Source of the DNA: Apostichopus japonicus
Lineage: Eukaryota; Echinodermata; Holothuroidea; Aspidochirotida; Stichopodidae
Assembly (NCBI RefSeq): GCF_037975245.1
Contig: NC_092563.1
Span: 26,974,960-27,038,959 of the forward strand
DNA length: 64,000 bases
Reading direction: 5' to 3'
This document shows positions 37,977 to 50,197 of this stretch, piece by piece (position 1 is the stretch's first letter; each line of letters begins with the position of its first letter). The position numbers and the translations under genes were made by a program. The notes under the pieces are model-generated. The model ran no database searches, had not been told where the DNA came from, and saw only the letters and a list, made by a program, of their open reading frames with translations.

Positions 37977-38502
37977 CGGTTTGTTCCACCTATATGTAAC
38001 TGAAAGAACAGTAATAGTACATTATTGGCTACGGAAAATGATGCTCTTCTACGCCTATGTATGATCCTTGGATATATTCTGGTACCTGTAACCTGTTTTT
38101 GTTTTTGTTCCACCCTAGTACCTGCCTATGTACTGTACATGTTTTAAGCTATTTGATAAGTGGCTTTGTACTTGGTGTGATGGGCTCAAGTTTTATGATA
38201 AATCTGTCTTAAACATAAACTTCTCCTGACCTATGGTTGACCCTTGCTACATTTGTTTACAAATTTAATGGATGCCTTTTCAATGTTCAAACAGTTTACC
38301 ACCCAGAAATAGCTAAGCCAGATAAGGAGGTGTAGAGGGTCAAAACTTTTCTGGCTATTTGTTGATGGTGGTTAAGTGTTTTGATGCTCTGACTGTGGGA
38401 ACAATTAAAAGTTGCTTTTTGGTTAGGATGCTTTGCATCCATCAGAACCTATGCAGTCAAGTTGGCGTATGAGTGTGTGTGTTTGTATATATGATGCCCT
38501 AG

Positions 38503-39050
38503 CTTGTAAACATGGTATTTCAAGAAGGAAAAATGTGATTGATGTCATACTTGGTATGTATGTTGGTCAGGGTCAGTCGATGGTTCCTATGATATGATTT
38601 GTGGTGGGGCTGTAATGCATACCACTAAGTGGGCGGGGCTTAACGAAAAAGTCTTAAAATGTCAGTATCTCTTTCAATTGTATGTCTGATTTAGTTCATA
38701 CTTGGTATGGTGATGTAAGTACATGTTCTTTGCAACAACTTCTACCTCATTCATATTCATATGTGGGTGGGACTTAATGGGAAATCATCTAAAACGGCTT
38801 GTAAACATGTTATCTCAACAAACACAAAAGTTGAATCATTGTCATACTTGGTAGATAGATGCCCTATGCTGAGTAGATGTGCCCTATTGGTTTTGGTTCC
38901 CATCTCTTGAATATTAATGAGTGGGTGAGGCTCACCATAAAACTTTTAATTGTCAATATTTTTACAACCGGCCATATGTCCGATAATAGTTCATTCTTGG
39001 TATGGTGGTGTAACTACATACTGTAGTTAGCACATATTCTTTGCAACAAC
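38503..39050. repeat. Two diverged tandem copies of a 295-bp sequence
   Basis: Landmarks recur in the same order at an offset of 295 bases: CTTGTAAACATG (38503 and 38798), a GTCATACTTGGTA segment, a GTGGG(C/T)GGGGCTTA-like segment, and CTTGGTATGGTG (38701 and 38996) followed by TTTGCAACAAC. The copies are clearly diverged. They may be two units of a dispersed repeat family. Confidence 0.7.
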
Positions 39051-39089
39051 AATTAGGCCTACATTTTTGGGATCAACAAAAAAAATCCG

Positions 39090-39275
39090 GGCACATGCTG
39101 GGCCGGGTGGGCACAAATTTTATTTCTACCTCAAGTGGATTATAGGACACATTCTTTGGGCCCGAATTTGTGGGTCCATATTTGTGGGCGTTCAAGTTTT
39201 TGGGGCAAATATATGTTTGACTCAGTTTGTTTGGGCAGAATTTTGTTGCGACCATTTAGGCACAACATTTTTAAT
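39090..39275. repeat. Diverged G/T-rich repeat with TTTGGGC(A/C)(C)AATTTG words
   Basis: Seven loosely similar words (tgggcacaaatttt, ttgggcccgaatttg, gtgggtccatatttg, tttgggcagaattttg and others) at irregular spacing. It looks like an old, decayed minisatellite. Open frames on both strands here come from the repeat. Confidence 0.45.
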
Positions 39276-41962
39276 GATACTATGTCACTAAATAGACTTT
39301 CTTAACATGATAACTGATTCCTGGTACCTTCATTTATATGTTGTAGCATTAGTCAATAGATACTCCTCTTCATTTTGGTGTGCACAAGTTCATGAATATC
39401 AACATGTATGGCCCTACCACACTAATAATATTTTTAGACATCGGAACCACTAAACGTTCTTGCTTTCTGGTTCCGAGTTGTTTTATATAGCTACATATAT
39501 ATTTTTGTTCAAATACAAAGCTGCTTTTGATACTGAAATCCCATTACAATATACTTCATAAGGTTGCCTATTGTCAGTTTCAAATAATAAAATTTAAAAT
39601 TTCTAGAAAAATGTAATATACAAGTTTTAGCACATGTTTTAGTACATATGAAAAAGTGACTCATTGATGAAAGGTTGAGAATCGAAACAAATTTGTTATT
39701 CATTCATTTCTTTACATTCACTTAATACTATACTAACCAAGTAGTAGAATGAATCACTTCAAGATTTGCTGTCATTTGCTGAGCACTGTATTCAGCAATT
39801 AGTAATATAGACACACATACATACACAGCAGCCTCTGCAACTACATTATTACATGCTTGGAAAATTAAAAAATTAAAGAGCACTTCATCTATAACTTTAA
39901 CATTAATATTGCTCTACTTACCAGTGTTACCATAGGAATGTCCTCATTTACTATGATGCAAAGTTGTTACCATAGAAACATCATCTTCCACTTAAGAACC
40001 AGTGCATCATGTTCGCATATATAGATCTTACTAGGAATACACATGCTCCGGAATTTCCACACAATGTTTCAAAAACCCATATATCGTTAAAGGCATAGCA
40101 CCGTTCCGAGATAATCTAGTTCAATTCCTTTGGGTAGTGCGTTGTTCTAATGATTATAAGAGCAAACCAAAACTTCTTTCTCTGTCATTAGATTTTCCAG
40201 AACTTTGTAGTCTTAACAGCTGCCACATTGAGAATGTGTCAATTTCCTCTCATGTTGCATTATACGTTTATTATTATGTGAAACAGTAACCATAATGCAT
40301 AACTAATGCAGTACCCGAAACAGTGAATTAAAAAATGATACAAATTTATCACCATTTCTTACCAAACATACCCTGGGGGTGGAGGGTGGGGGGACTACAC
40401 TACCAAAGCATTTACTTTCATGATTTGTGTGCATTGCAACCTTTCAAGCATTACTTAGTTCGAGAACTGTTGCAAACTGTGTGATGAATTACACATGACG
40501 CGGTCCATCATAATACAGATTAATTTCAACAAAACTTTAGATTCTGTCAGATACACCACACAGCTTTTCCTTCCAGTTCTCCTTCGGAGCATAGAAACCT
40601 TTCTTCCTCATCCAAACATTTCATTTGCCTATAATCTTTCACTCCACTCTTTTAGTTTACTCCCCGTTCGGGAATTTGTAAGAGAAGCAAGTATGAACTG
40701 GGGAGTACCTTCTTCACAAATTTATATCGGGGAAAAGACCTGCCTGCCATGCCCGAGAAAAGTCTAAGGTGGGGCGGTGGGCGTAAACTAATCGAAACCA
40801 CCTTGGTCCCAGGAATTCAAGTCCTAACCGATCTGCCCAGTTTCCTTTGTCTCCCTTGCGTGGCATGATATCTATGTAACTGCTACATATGCCCATGTTC
40901 TACAAGCAGTTGCAGCAATACATACTACCATCAATGGGAGAGAACAAAAATATTTCTCCTAGGCAGGTGTTGTTAGGTTTGAGTCAACACTGTCAGCTGA
41001 AGGTCAACCTGGTTGCCATAGTGACCAACACTTGCTCCAAGTCTCTTTGTTCTCAGCATGCTCTGGCTTATTTGTTTCTAATTTTTGTCAATTAACCACA
41101 AACTTCAATTTGCTATGAAGACTGTTAGCAGATATCTTTTGTTTGATGAGGTTATATTGAAAGGAATAATTTATTATAAAGTATTACACAGTGTTTGCCA
41201 ATGTTGGCCGATGTCTGTTAATGAATAAGTTACAGCTTTAAAACAGCTGTTTGCTTTTTTTGATTGCCAAATTTTCACAATAAGTCTGGAAGTGAGCTCG
41301 ATCTTCGAAATCATACTAGATGATTTTATCTAGAGTACAGTTAATGTTGAATAGAGTAAATTGTTAAATACAGAGTAACAGTTCATATAGTCCTGTTTAA
41401 TTAATTTGAGACCTGTTATTGTACATTTCCAAGTTATTATTAATGCTGTATCATACAAGACTTTTGAAATTTTCAAAATTTCATTGTTTCTGGCCGTCAA
41501 CGAATCAGAAAGCTTCCTTGAGGTGTCTTAAATCATATTCTCTGAGTCTAAGCTGTAAGCGCCAGTTCATTAGTATCCAAGAAATGGGAATATACAGGAC
41601 TTACACTGTACCTGTAATTCTTCTCATAATTATTGAAGACATGATCTTTTTAAACATAATTTTTCACAACTAGCAAATAGATTGAGGTATATTTACAGGA
41701 TCATACAAAATAGTTTGGAGATCTGTAAATAGGAGAGATCACGTGCTCAAAAGACTCCAACCGTATCTTAAGGCACTGTTAGGACTGATATGTGACAGTG
41801 CCCTCTATAGAAAGCACTGCAGATCCCCATTATAAAGATATCCCAGGAATGTTAGTTGAGTCGAAATTTTTACCAATTTCGCAGCGCGAATCAACTGTAC
41901 ATATTTACTTCAACATTTCCATTATCGTCATGATTTCTGACATATCATTCAAAATAATGATA
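39276..41962. other. Intron 1, segment without genes
   Basis: AT-rich sequence. About 40440-40900 is more complex and richer in GC than its surroundings, with overlapping short frames on both strands but no family similarity and no splice-bounded exon in a convincing phase. Confidence 0.45.
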
Positions 41963-42749
41963 CTTGTGTTATAACCTAGATGTGACATGTCACATAATTT
42001 ATCTTGTGTTATAACCTAGATGTGGCATGTCACAGGATTTACCTTGTGTTATAACCTAGATGTGGCATGTCACAGGATTTACCTTGTGTTATAACCTAGA
42101 TGTGGCATGTCACAGGATTTGCCTTGTGTTATAACCTCGCTGTGACGTGTCACAGGATTTGCCTTGTGTTATAACCTAGATGTGGCATGTCACAGGATTT
42201 ACCTTGTGTTATAACCTAGATGTGGCATGTCACAGGATTTACCTTGTGTTATAACCTAGATGTGGCATGTCACAGGATTTGCCTTGTGTTATAACCTACG
42301 TGTGACATGTCACACAGTACTTGCCTTTCGTTATAACCTAGATGTAATGTGTCAAAGGATTTGCCTTGTGTTATAACATACATAGATGTGACATGTCACA
42401 TGATTTGCCTTGTGTTATAACATACATAGATGTGACATGTCACAGGATTTGCCTTGCGTTATAACCTAGATGTGACGTGTCACAGAATTTGCCTTGCGTT
42501 ATAACCTAGATGTGACGTGTCGCACAGTATTTGCCTTGTGTCATAACCTAGATGCGACATGTCACACAGTATTTGCCTTGTGTTATAACCTACGTGTGAC
42601 ATGTCACACAGTACTTGCCTTTCGTTATTACCTAGATGTAATGTGTCAAAGGATTTGCCCTGTGTTATAACATACATAGATGTGACATGTCACAGGATTT
42701 GCCTTGTGTTATAACCTACATAGATGTGACATGTCACACAGTATTTGCC
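41963..42749. repeat. 40-bp minisatellite with palindromic TGTGACATGTCACA core, about 19 copies
   Basis: Units start CTTGTGTTATAACCTAGA, continue with TGTGACATGTCACA or its variants, and end in GGATTTGC/ACC. The first nine copies keep an exact 40-base period; later ones are 40-46 bases because of extra ACATACAT or CACAGTA insertions. A block of about 120 bases from 42281 is repeated almost unchanged from about 42574, including a distinctive TTCGTTATAACC/GATGTAATGTGTCAAAGG unit. This shows block-level duplication. At least seven copies keep the perfect 14-bp palindrome. Confidence 0.93.
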
Positions 42750-45655
42750 AGTTCAGATCTACGTTCACTATTTTCAATGTCACCCTAAATGCTACTGTAC
42801 CAACCTTTATACCTACAAAGATTCATTCACTCTCTCTATTAAGAGTATCGTCTGCATCTTATGTGACATGTTACAGTATTTCCTCTCAGATTTTTACTGC
42901 CATTTTCCCCCCTTTATTTTGTAATTCTGGATTCATTACGTTTGCTTCTCCAGCAATATATCCCTTTGGTCTTCATTATCTGTGAAGAGTGCTATTATTT
43001 CCCAAGGGACCGACCACGTTGCCAGTGTGTCTGGCATTTGGTACACAGATACAGGTCTTGCGATTGTGTTCTCTTATTGAAAAAAAAGAAACAGCTTCTC
43101 TACTCGCTCTCCCTCTCTATCTCTGTTTTTTCTTGATCACCTAGTGTTCTCTTCTCTGAGTGTTTTACAAGCTGGAAGTATGCCAAATTATTGCGAATCA
43201 TTTGCATAATAAAAAATTGTCGACGCTTTGATGGATAGGATTCATTTTGCGAGTGGAGGTTACACTTATTATAATCGGTGCAAGTACTTTTACACTCGAA
43301 TGGTTTTATTCTGAGCTTTCCATAAAATATTACGAGGTAGATGATATTAACAATTTCATGGGCTTGTCAATCAGGAGCATCATAGATCCCTCATTACCAG
43401 AGGGTAGCGGTAATTGATGGTCAGTGAATGAGTTTCAGTAGTATAGGACAGGTTTACTACGCGTGACTGTATTCATGTACGGAAAATTGAATCAAGGTAC
43501 ACCCAACTGTTACGTGGTGGTGGTTGTGGTACCATAAAGTTAAAGCAATTTTCTGCCGGTAAAATTGAAACATGTAAATAAAGAGAGAAAAAAAATGTAG
43601 CAAATAAAATTTGTCACCAATCAGTTGTGGTGATAATTAAAGTGGGCATAATTAGGATCATGGCGAGAAACTACAGAACCAGGCACAGTTCTAACTGTAG
43701 TGGAAAATTGGAAAACATGTTATGAAACTATTAGGGAGGTGGATCTAGCCATAATAATAAAAAAGAAATAATTCATTGTTTCACAGAAATGGGTGGACTA
43801 TTCCTTTTAGGAAGCTTGGTTACTTTCCTCCACAAATTTGGTGGTATTATCATTGTTGGTGTTGTTAAATTTGTGACTGGATCTACAGATATCTGGCACC
43901 CCTACAGTCTGATTTCTGTATTCCTTTCACATTTTTTTGATCTATAACTGGTCATGTACTACAAGACAATTAGACTTTTGCTTGACCAAATGATCCTTGA
44001 TCCCTTGTAATTACAGTAGCCCGATATATTTATGATCCACAACGGATCACTTACAGAAAGAGGTCCCTCTAATCGTTAACTTCTGTGTAATGGAACATGC
44101 TGAATCAACGACAACGTTGCTAACAGTTCAACATCTGCACGATTTAGTGTTAAGTTGCAGCGTATATATATCTTATGTACAGCTAAAAATTCTCTGACAT
44201 AATATATGCAGGTATTGCATCACACACTATGGGCCTATACTATCTTTGATAGATCATAAGCTTTATAGCAGTTTATTTTATTATGTTATATAAAATTGGG
44301 ATACCAGCTAAGGAAACCAAGGTCAGATTTTATGGCGACACTCTGCAAATAAATTAAGAGGAAGAATATCGCACACTATAAGTACGGAAGAATTGCCAAA
44401 CAACAGTTAAACATTGGCTTATAACTGCTAACCATTTTGTAATAGATTGATTCATGTAAGCAAAATTTTCCAAAAACCCAATATCAGGACATTTCTGATA
44501 AATCACGAAACTACTGTAACATTTGATCCAGGGTTTTTGTGAGTATGAGTTGGATTACCAGCGTATGGAGAAAATAAGGTACAAGTTAGTTAATATGTAG
44601 TCAGCATGTGGGTAAACAGGGAGGGTGAAAATAGATGGTTATAGGGTCCCAAAATCGACTGGAATGACCCCCAAATTACCCACTTATCATTTAGCGTTGC
44701 CAACGCCTCTTCAAGATTTCTGTTTTGTAAAATGTTCTCTGAATTTATGAGACACTGATGGAGAAAAGCATTCATCATATTCTGGTAAATCTATATGAGC
44801 GTGATAATATTTGTGATTTCTGATCAACATCACGGTAATTTGGTAAATTTTACTGCTTGTCGACTGACGTACGACCTAGAATCCTAGCGGAATTAAGACC
44901 AACCAAGCCCCCATGCTCCGAATGCCTGCAAACTAACTTCAACTACATGTTGGATTTTAATTTTAAATAAACATAAAAAATAAATCAATATTTGTTGGCT
45001 AAGTACAAAGAATTAAATTTTAGTCATCTGGCAAAAAATCCTGCTACCCATGCCACAGGAAATTTTTTCACAACACAATTTTGGGACACGCCCCCAAGGT
45101 TCGCGGAACTGTCAGAATAATGTAACAGATTATGGTTTTTGGATAATTTATATTGTTTTAATGATTGAATTGTGCCACCACCATAGTGTGACAATTTCAA
45201 TGCAAAACTGCAACTTCAGAAACCACTTGGGAACGAGCACAATTTATGGTGCACTTACCTCAAGTCATGTGGAATAAACTCTACTGTTCTGTGTTTGTTC
45301 CATAATTGCTTCTTCCTTTAACTATTATCTCTATTATCGACATTTGCCTGCCTATTTTTGGCGAATATGTATAAAGTTGTTATCTCAGCTGGGTAAGAGG
45401 TGTAATGACCTTGTTAGTAAATGAAGACATTTGCCACAGGGTTAGCTATATATATATTAATCCACTCAACATCACTAATATCACTTGTAACTTGTTTGCC
45501 TTGATCTTCATTAGCATAATTTACAAATACTTTTAATTAAAATGCAAAGCAGTGGCCAAAGGGCAGCTGGATGTATTCTTCTGTAAAAGACGATACAAAT
45601 AGCATGTTGATTTAATAACTATATGTACACGTGCAATAATAGGGTAAGTATAGTT
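42750..45655. other. Intron 1, segment without genes
   Basis: AT-rich intronic DNA. About 43150-43560 is non-repetitive and fairly complex, with homeodomain-type TAAT words and an ATTTGCAT octamer (43200-43207). No coding frame was recognised. Confidence 0.45.
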
Positions 45656-45658
45656 AAT

Positions 45659-45983
45659 GGAAAAAGAGCAAAGACAATTATGGTTAGAAAGGGATTCGAA
45701 CCAGGGACCTCTTTAGTTACAAGCCCAGGGCCGAATTTCCCCGTAAAATTCCTTCCCTGCCGCTTCTAAGGTTGTATGGAATCAAACTGGGGCGTGGTCC
45801 CTGGTTTAACACAGTATTCAAGGTACAGTGGTGTCTGACTGGCACCCCCAGAAAAGTAACATATGGGGGTCGTCACCAACTAAGGGCTGGATGATTGCCC
45901 AGTAATTAGATCCCTGGGATTGTAATCCAGAGGTCGCTGGTTCGAATCCCATTCTAGGCCATCAATTTCTTTGTTCTTTTTCC
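45659..45983. repeat. Inverted pair of tRNA-Thr-like sequences (SINE pair or foldback element)
   Basis: The left arm (45659-45730), read on the - strand, and the right arm (45912-45983), on the + strand, match over about 72 bases, including the anticodon arm, a B box GGTTCGAATCC and a shared tail ending TCTTTTTCC. The right arm extends into a tRNA-like unit at 45885-45960. Its anticodon stem is ctggg/tccag, the loop is attgtaa and the anticodon TGT (45921-45923), as in tRNA-Thr. The acceptor stem is poor and the T-stem does not pair, so it is not a working tRNA. The left arm has the loop cttgtaa (45717-45723 on the - strand) but lacks a clear A box. The 181-bp spacer has a small hairpin (cccccag...tgggggt). 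Confidence 0.7.
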
Positions 45984-45989
45984 GCCGTC

Positions 45990-48235
45990 TAAAATTTTCG
46001 AGTCAAAGTTTTTGATTGAGTTGATTTGAGTTGCAAGTTTGTATCTGTCAATTAATACCTAGCCATTGTAATATGGATTTCCCCTCGGTCTGTTCCATAT
46101 GAAAACTATCTCAGTAAATACTGTCACTTAATTAGTTTTTCCTAATTAACAAGTTACTAACTATATAATGCAGAACTGACAAATTTGTGTTCTACAAAGT
46201 TTATTGCTTGTTAATGATTTTTTTTTTAATTGACAAAAAACAAACGTTGAAGTTTAATGCCCAACGTCATCCTCTTTGATAAGATCTTGTTCGAAGGACG
46301 TAATTTACCTTCCTTCAGGTATCGTTTATTTCCTTAAATAACCTTTCTTCAGGAATCGAATATTTCCTTAAAGACAGCTGCACGATACAGTAGCAAATGA
46401 TTGCGGCAATTTAGATGCAGCCGTGTTTTAGCACACGTGCAGTTCTTTTGACATTCTGTACAGTTAACCGGCTTACCTCAGCATAGCTGTCTTCTAAGTC
46501 ACACTCTGTCACACTTTTGGTAATTTTGTTAGAAATAATAATTAGCACAGAGAAGTCCGACAGGCCCTCTTTCCGATTAAAAGGACTGTATTTGTTGCAA
46601 AATAATGTTATTAAAATAGTTGCTAAAGTATCAAAGGTAATGGTATTTACAGAAGAATCAGTTCTAGTACATCTCTGAACAGTTTTGTAGTCGTGTATTC
46701 TATTCACCGTACATGGTTTGTTTTCCCTCGGAGCAATATATCACTATATAGATGCAAAATAGGTCAATGGTTAAATTTTTAATTCCTTCAATTAGAAATC
46801 TGGAACACTTTCCATAGTGGTACAGAGAAGGGGAGAAAAAAAATTGGATTTGCTCTTTATTTCTTTTTCTTGTTTCTTTCTTACTTCACTTTTATAAATA
46901 AATTTGTTAAAAATCAATGAATCACTAACGCATCGGTGACATTTGCCCACGGCCAATGAGTCATGGTGCGTTTATGTGTTTGTATATACGCTCCAAGTAA
47001 TAGTTTGTCATGGCTGACGTTTTACAACTGCTCGGTGACACATTATGACTAAATGTATTGCCATGCTTTGGGGAACGAGTGCTGGGCTACACGCTAGCTT
47101 GAGTTTATGAATGGAACCGGTTCTCCGTAACTGCTTCTCAGACTGGGATTGTAACAGTGCGAAATAGAGACTGCGATACAGGGTTAAATTTCCATCTCTC
47201 CCGCGGTACACGGAGAGAGGTTTTAGTCTCAGAGGCAGAGTGGTGACAGCAGTCTGTCTGGATATGAAGGTAAAAAAATCGAGACAAAAATTGGTAAAAG
47301 TATAGATATGTATATCATTGGGAAATATCTACCAATAATCGGTTAGCATTTATGTTACAGAAATAATAATAAGTATGTATTAGTTAAAGTAATGTATTGT
47401 CACGGAAGAATTGTATTGATTTTGTATAGCAATTTCTTTCTAGCTGATGGGACATATCATATCACTGGAGTTGATGTCAAGTTTTTGGAACAATTTGAAT
47501 TAAATAGGACATATGCTTATAGGTCTACTTACCTGAGACATAGTTATATGCATTAGATGGTGTATATTTGTATGTCAGTTGTTGGTATGTTTGTGTGTTT
47601 GTTTATGTGTAGATCGCATAATAGAATCTTTGTCATTATTATAAACATGATCAAACTTTACCATGAACAAGAAGAAATATCCTTTTATTAAATGTTTCTT
47701 TATAGGTGTGAGTTGAGACATTAATCAATATCAAATATAATTTACCGTAAGTACCCTAATTAGTAATTGCGGCTCACAGCAATATCATATTTTTAATTTT
47801 AGAGAAATCTTTGGGAAGTGTTGCTATTACCATTTGTATTCTATTGGGTTATAATTAGCATATTTCTCCTTCACTTATTTTGTCGCTTTAAATATCTTTT
47901 TATGCAAAATAAATGTCTTTTTTCATTGTGTAATTTAATGATTTTTGTGTAATTTAATGATAACTGTTTTCAAGCTACGTATCTCTTATCAGTACTACAG
48001 GGTCAGGATAGCTCATTGTGTTCTTTCTAGCTTTCATACAGACTCAGTATTGCACATATATGATATTTGTTTCATGTTACATCGATAACTTGATTACTTA
48101 AATAGTTAAACTTAGTATTGGAATAACGGAATTAAAGTGAAAAACTTGCAATTTTATGAAGGAAAACTTCAGATATGACAAATCAGATTTTTTGCAGCTG
48201 TAAATTAAGGAGAGTTATTCATCAAAGTACCTCTA
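45990..48235. other. Intron 1, segment without genes
   Basis: AT-rich intronic DNA. The - strand frame at 46411-46707 (98 codons) has no family resemblance and no coding-like bias. A 19-base TTGTGTAATTTAATGATTT-type segment is duplicated at about 47925-47965. Confidence 0.5.
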
Positions 48236-48242
48236 TACCCGA

Positions 48243-48560
48243 ATGCTTAAATTAGGATGATTGGATTTAGTTGGGTACCATATCTTTAATGAGTACCACT
48301 TGGGTACCATATCCGGACGTGAGTACCACTTTGGGTACCATCCCGGATGCTTAAATTAGAATGATTGGATTTAGTTGGGTACCATATCTTTAAATGAGTA
48401 CCACCTGGGTACCATATCCGGAAATGAGTACCACTTTGGGTACCATATCGGAAAATGAGGATGATTGGTTTTTACATGGGTACCGCATAAGTAAGATGAG
48501 TGCTACTTGGTTACCACAGGGGCTAATGAGTGCTACTGGGGTACCACTTGGATATACCAC
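48243..48560. repeat. Minisatellite rich in GGTACC with a 104-bp higher-order duplication
   Basis: Units of about 24-28 bases (ATGAGTACCACTTGGGTACCATATCCGG type) carry eight GGTACC sites. A 104-base block beginning ATGCTTAAATTAG at 48243 is repeated at 48347 with few changes. The right end decays into GAGTGCTAC variants. Open frames on both strands here are translations of the repeat. Confidence 0.9.
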
Positions 48561-49803
48561 AGGTATCAACATTACCACATGTAACTACTGATGATGTGTT
48601 TGCTCCTCCTTTGATGGTTTGTGTGCTCAGATATCATTAGCACACATTCAGTAACAGCACTGGCCCCAGTTCCTTCCAAATCTTAAAGTAGAAGTTATTA
48701 AAAAAGTAAAAGTAAAAGTTATTTGTTGCATGCAGAGAGATATGTTTTTTTTTTTGCGGTAGGGATGGAATAAATAAGCTTGTAATTTAAATGTTCCCCA
48801 GTTTATCATTAAGCATCTAATGAAGGTTTATTCCATCGATAAAATTGTCGTTTAATGTTATTCATTATTCGTCGTCGACTCCATATTCAATTAAAATTTA
48901 ATGTTTAAAAAAAAAAAAAATCTTTTTTTTAATTAAACTATAGAGCTCTTATAAATGTTGTGGCATTTAAGCTATTTATTGCTGGTATATGAGATATATA
49001 TATATATATCTATATATATAAGATATTTATGTTTCTAGCATTGTTGGTAACAGTAAATTTATCAGCAATTATCTGATGGGGGAGTCTTCTTAATTAATAT
49101 TGGACTGGTTCTTTAGGGTTCATCATCCTATAGACATTAACCCTTCCAAACTATTATTAATGCTGCATGCTTATATGCACATAGTCTATCCATTTCTGAC
49201 TTCATAGTGGTGTTGGCAGTGTATAACCTTCTCCATACAGTAATACTTTGAAAGTTAAATTGAGGCTGAATAAGTTTAAGTTAGCATAGTAAAATTAATG
49301 GATACCCAAATATAGGTATAGAACCAAACATTTTGATCTACATTTGTCAATGTGAAGGAATAGCTAACAAATAATATGGTGTCCAAGTAATAAAGTTATT
49401 TTGCATACTGGATATGCCACACAATTCTGTTTTAATTATGGTGACTCTATCAGTTCCTCCAACTAATTTTCAGAATTAAGTCACAACGGGGTGTAAACAG
49501 CAAGAAGACAAAAGATAAGACAATAGACATAAGTTTGTGTGGTTCCTTCATGGTTTATTGAAAATTTGGCTTAACTGTTCTACAATATGTCAAGCTACTT
49601 CACACTAACTATAACGACCAATTGGATCTACTACCATGTATACATGTTATGAATCCTAGAATGTAAAAACTGAGTTCCGTACAGTAACTCTGACGTAATC
49701 GACAGATTATTGTTATAAGACTGATTTAAGGCAAACCTTCTCAAAGACACATATACCACTTCCAATAAGTTGTTTCCTTCTTTACAATAGTTTAATTAGT
49801 ACA
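48561..49803. other. Intron 1, segment without genes
   Basis: AT-rich, with an A13/T8 compound tract near 48907-48930 and a TATA microsatellite at about 48993-49020. Nothing else was recognised. Confidence 0.5.
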
Positions 49804-50197
49804 CACAATGGTAGTCAGATATATATATATATTCACAAACATAGCCATAAAAGCTAGTCAGGTAAATATATAATACATAACTGCTTGTGATGTGCACAGC
49901 TGGTTTACACAATGATAGTCAAAATATATAGACAAACACAGCCCTAAAAGCTAGTCAGGTAAATATATAATACATACAGTAACTGCTTGTGGTGCAGCCC
50001 GTTTACACAATGGTAGTCAAGGTATATATATAGTGACAAACACAACCCTAAAAGCTAGGCAGGTAAATACATAATACATAACTGCTTGTGATGCAGCCAG
50101 TGCACACAATGTTAGTCAAGATATATATAGTAACAAACACAACCCTAAAAGCTAGGCTGGTAAATATATAATACATAACTGCTTGTGATGCAGCCGA
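49804..50197. repeat. 98-104-bp tandem repeat, four copies
   Basis: CACAATG-starting units begin at 49804, 49908, 50006 and 50104. Each contains a TA-rich tract, a CAAACACA segment, CTAAAAGCTAG(T/G)CAGG, and ATAATACATAACTGCTTGTG. Copies three and four are most alike (AGCTAGGC), suggesting the latest duplication at the right. Confidence 0.9.

Noticed and set aside
37699-38003. His/Cys/Val-rich repeated peptide frames
   Set aside because: Translation of the 20-21-bp minisatellite; the frame shifts whenever a unit length changes.
40495-40896. Overlapping frames on both strands in a more GC-rich patch
   Set aside because: No family similarity and no convincing splice-bounded exon in phase with the TOX exons; kept only as a complex intronic block.
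48390-48591. Open frames on both strands
   Set aside because: They lie wholly in the GGTACC minisatellite; both strands are open because the unit lacks stop codons.
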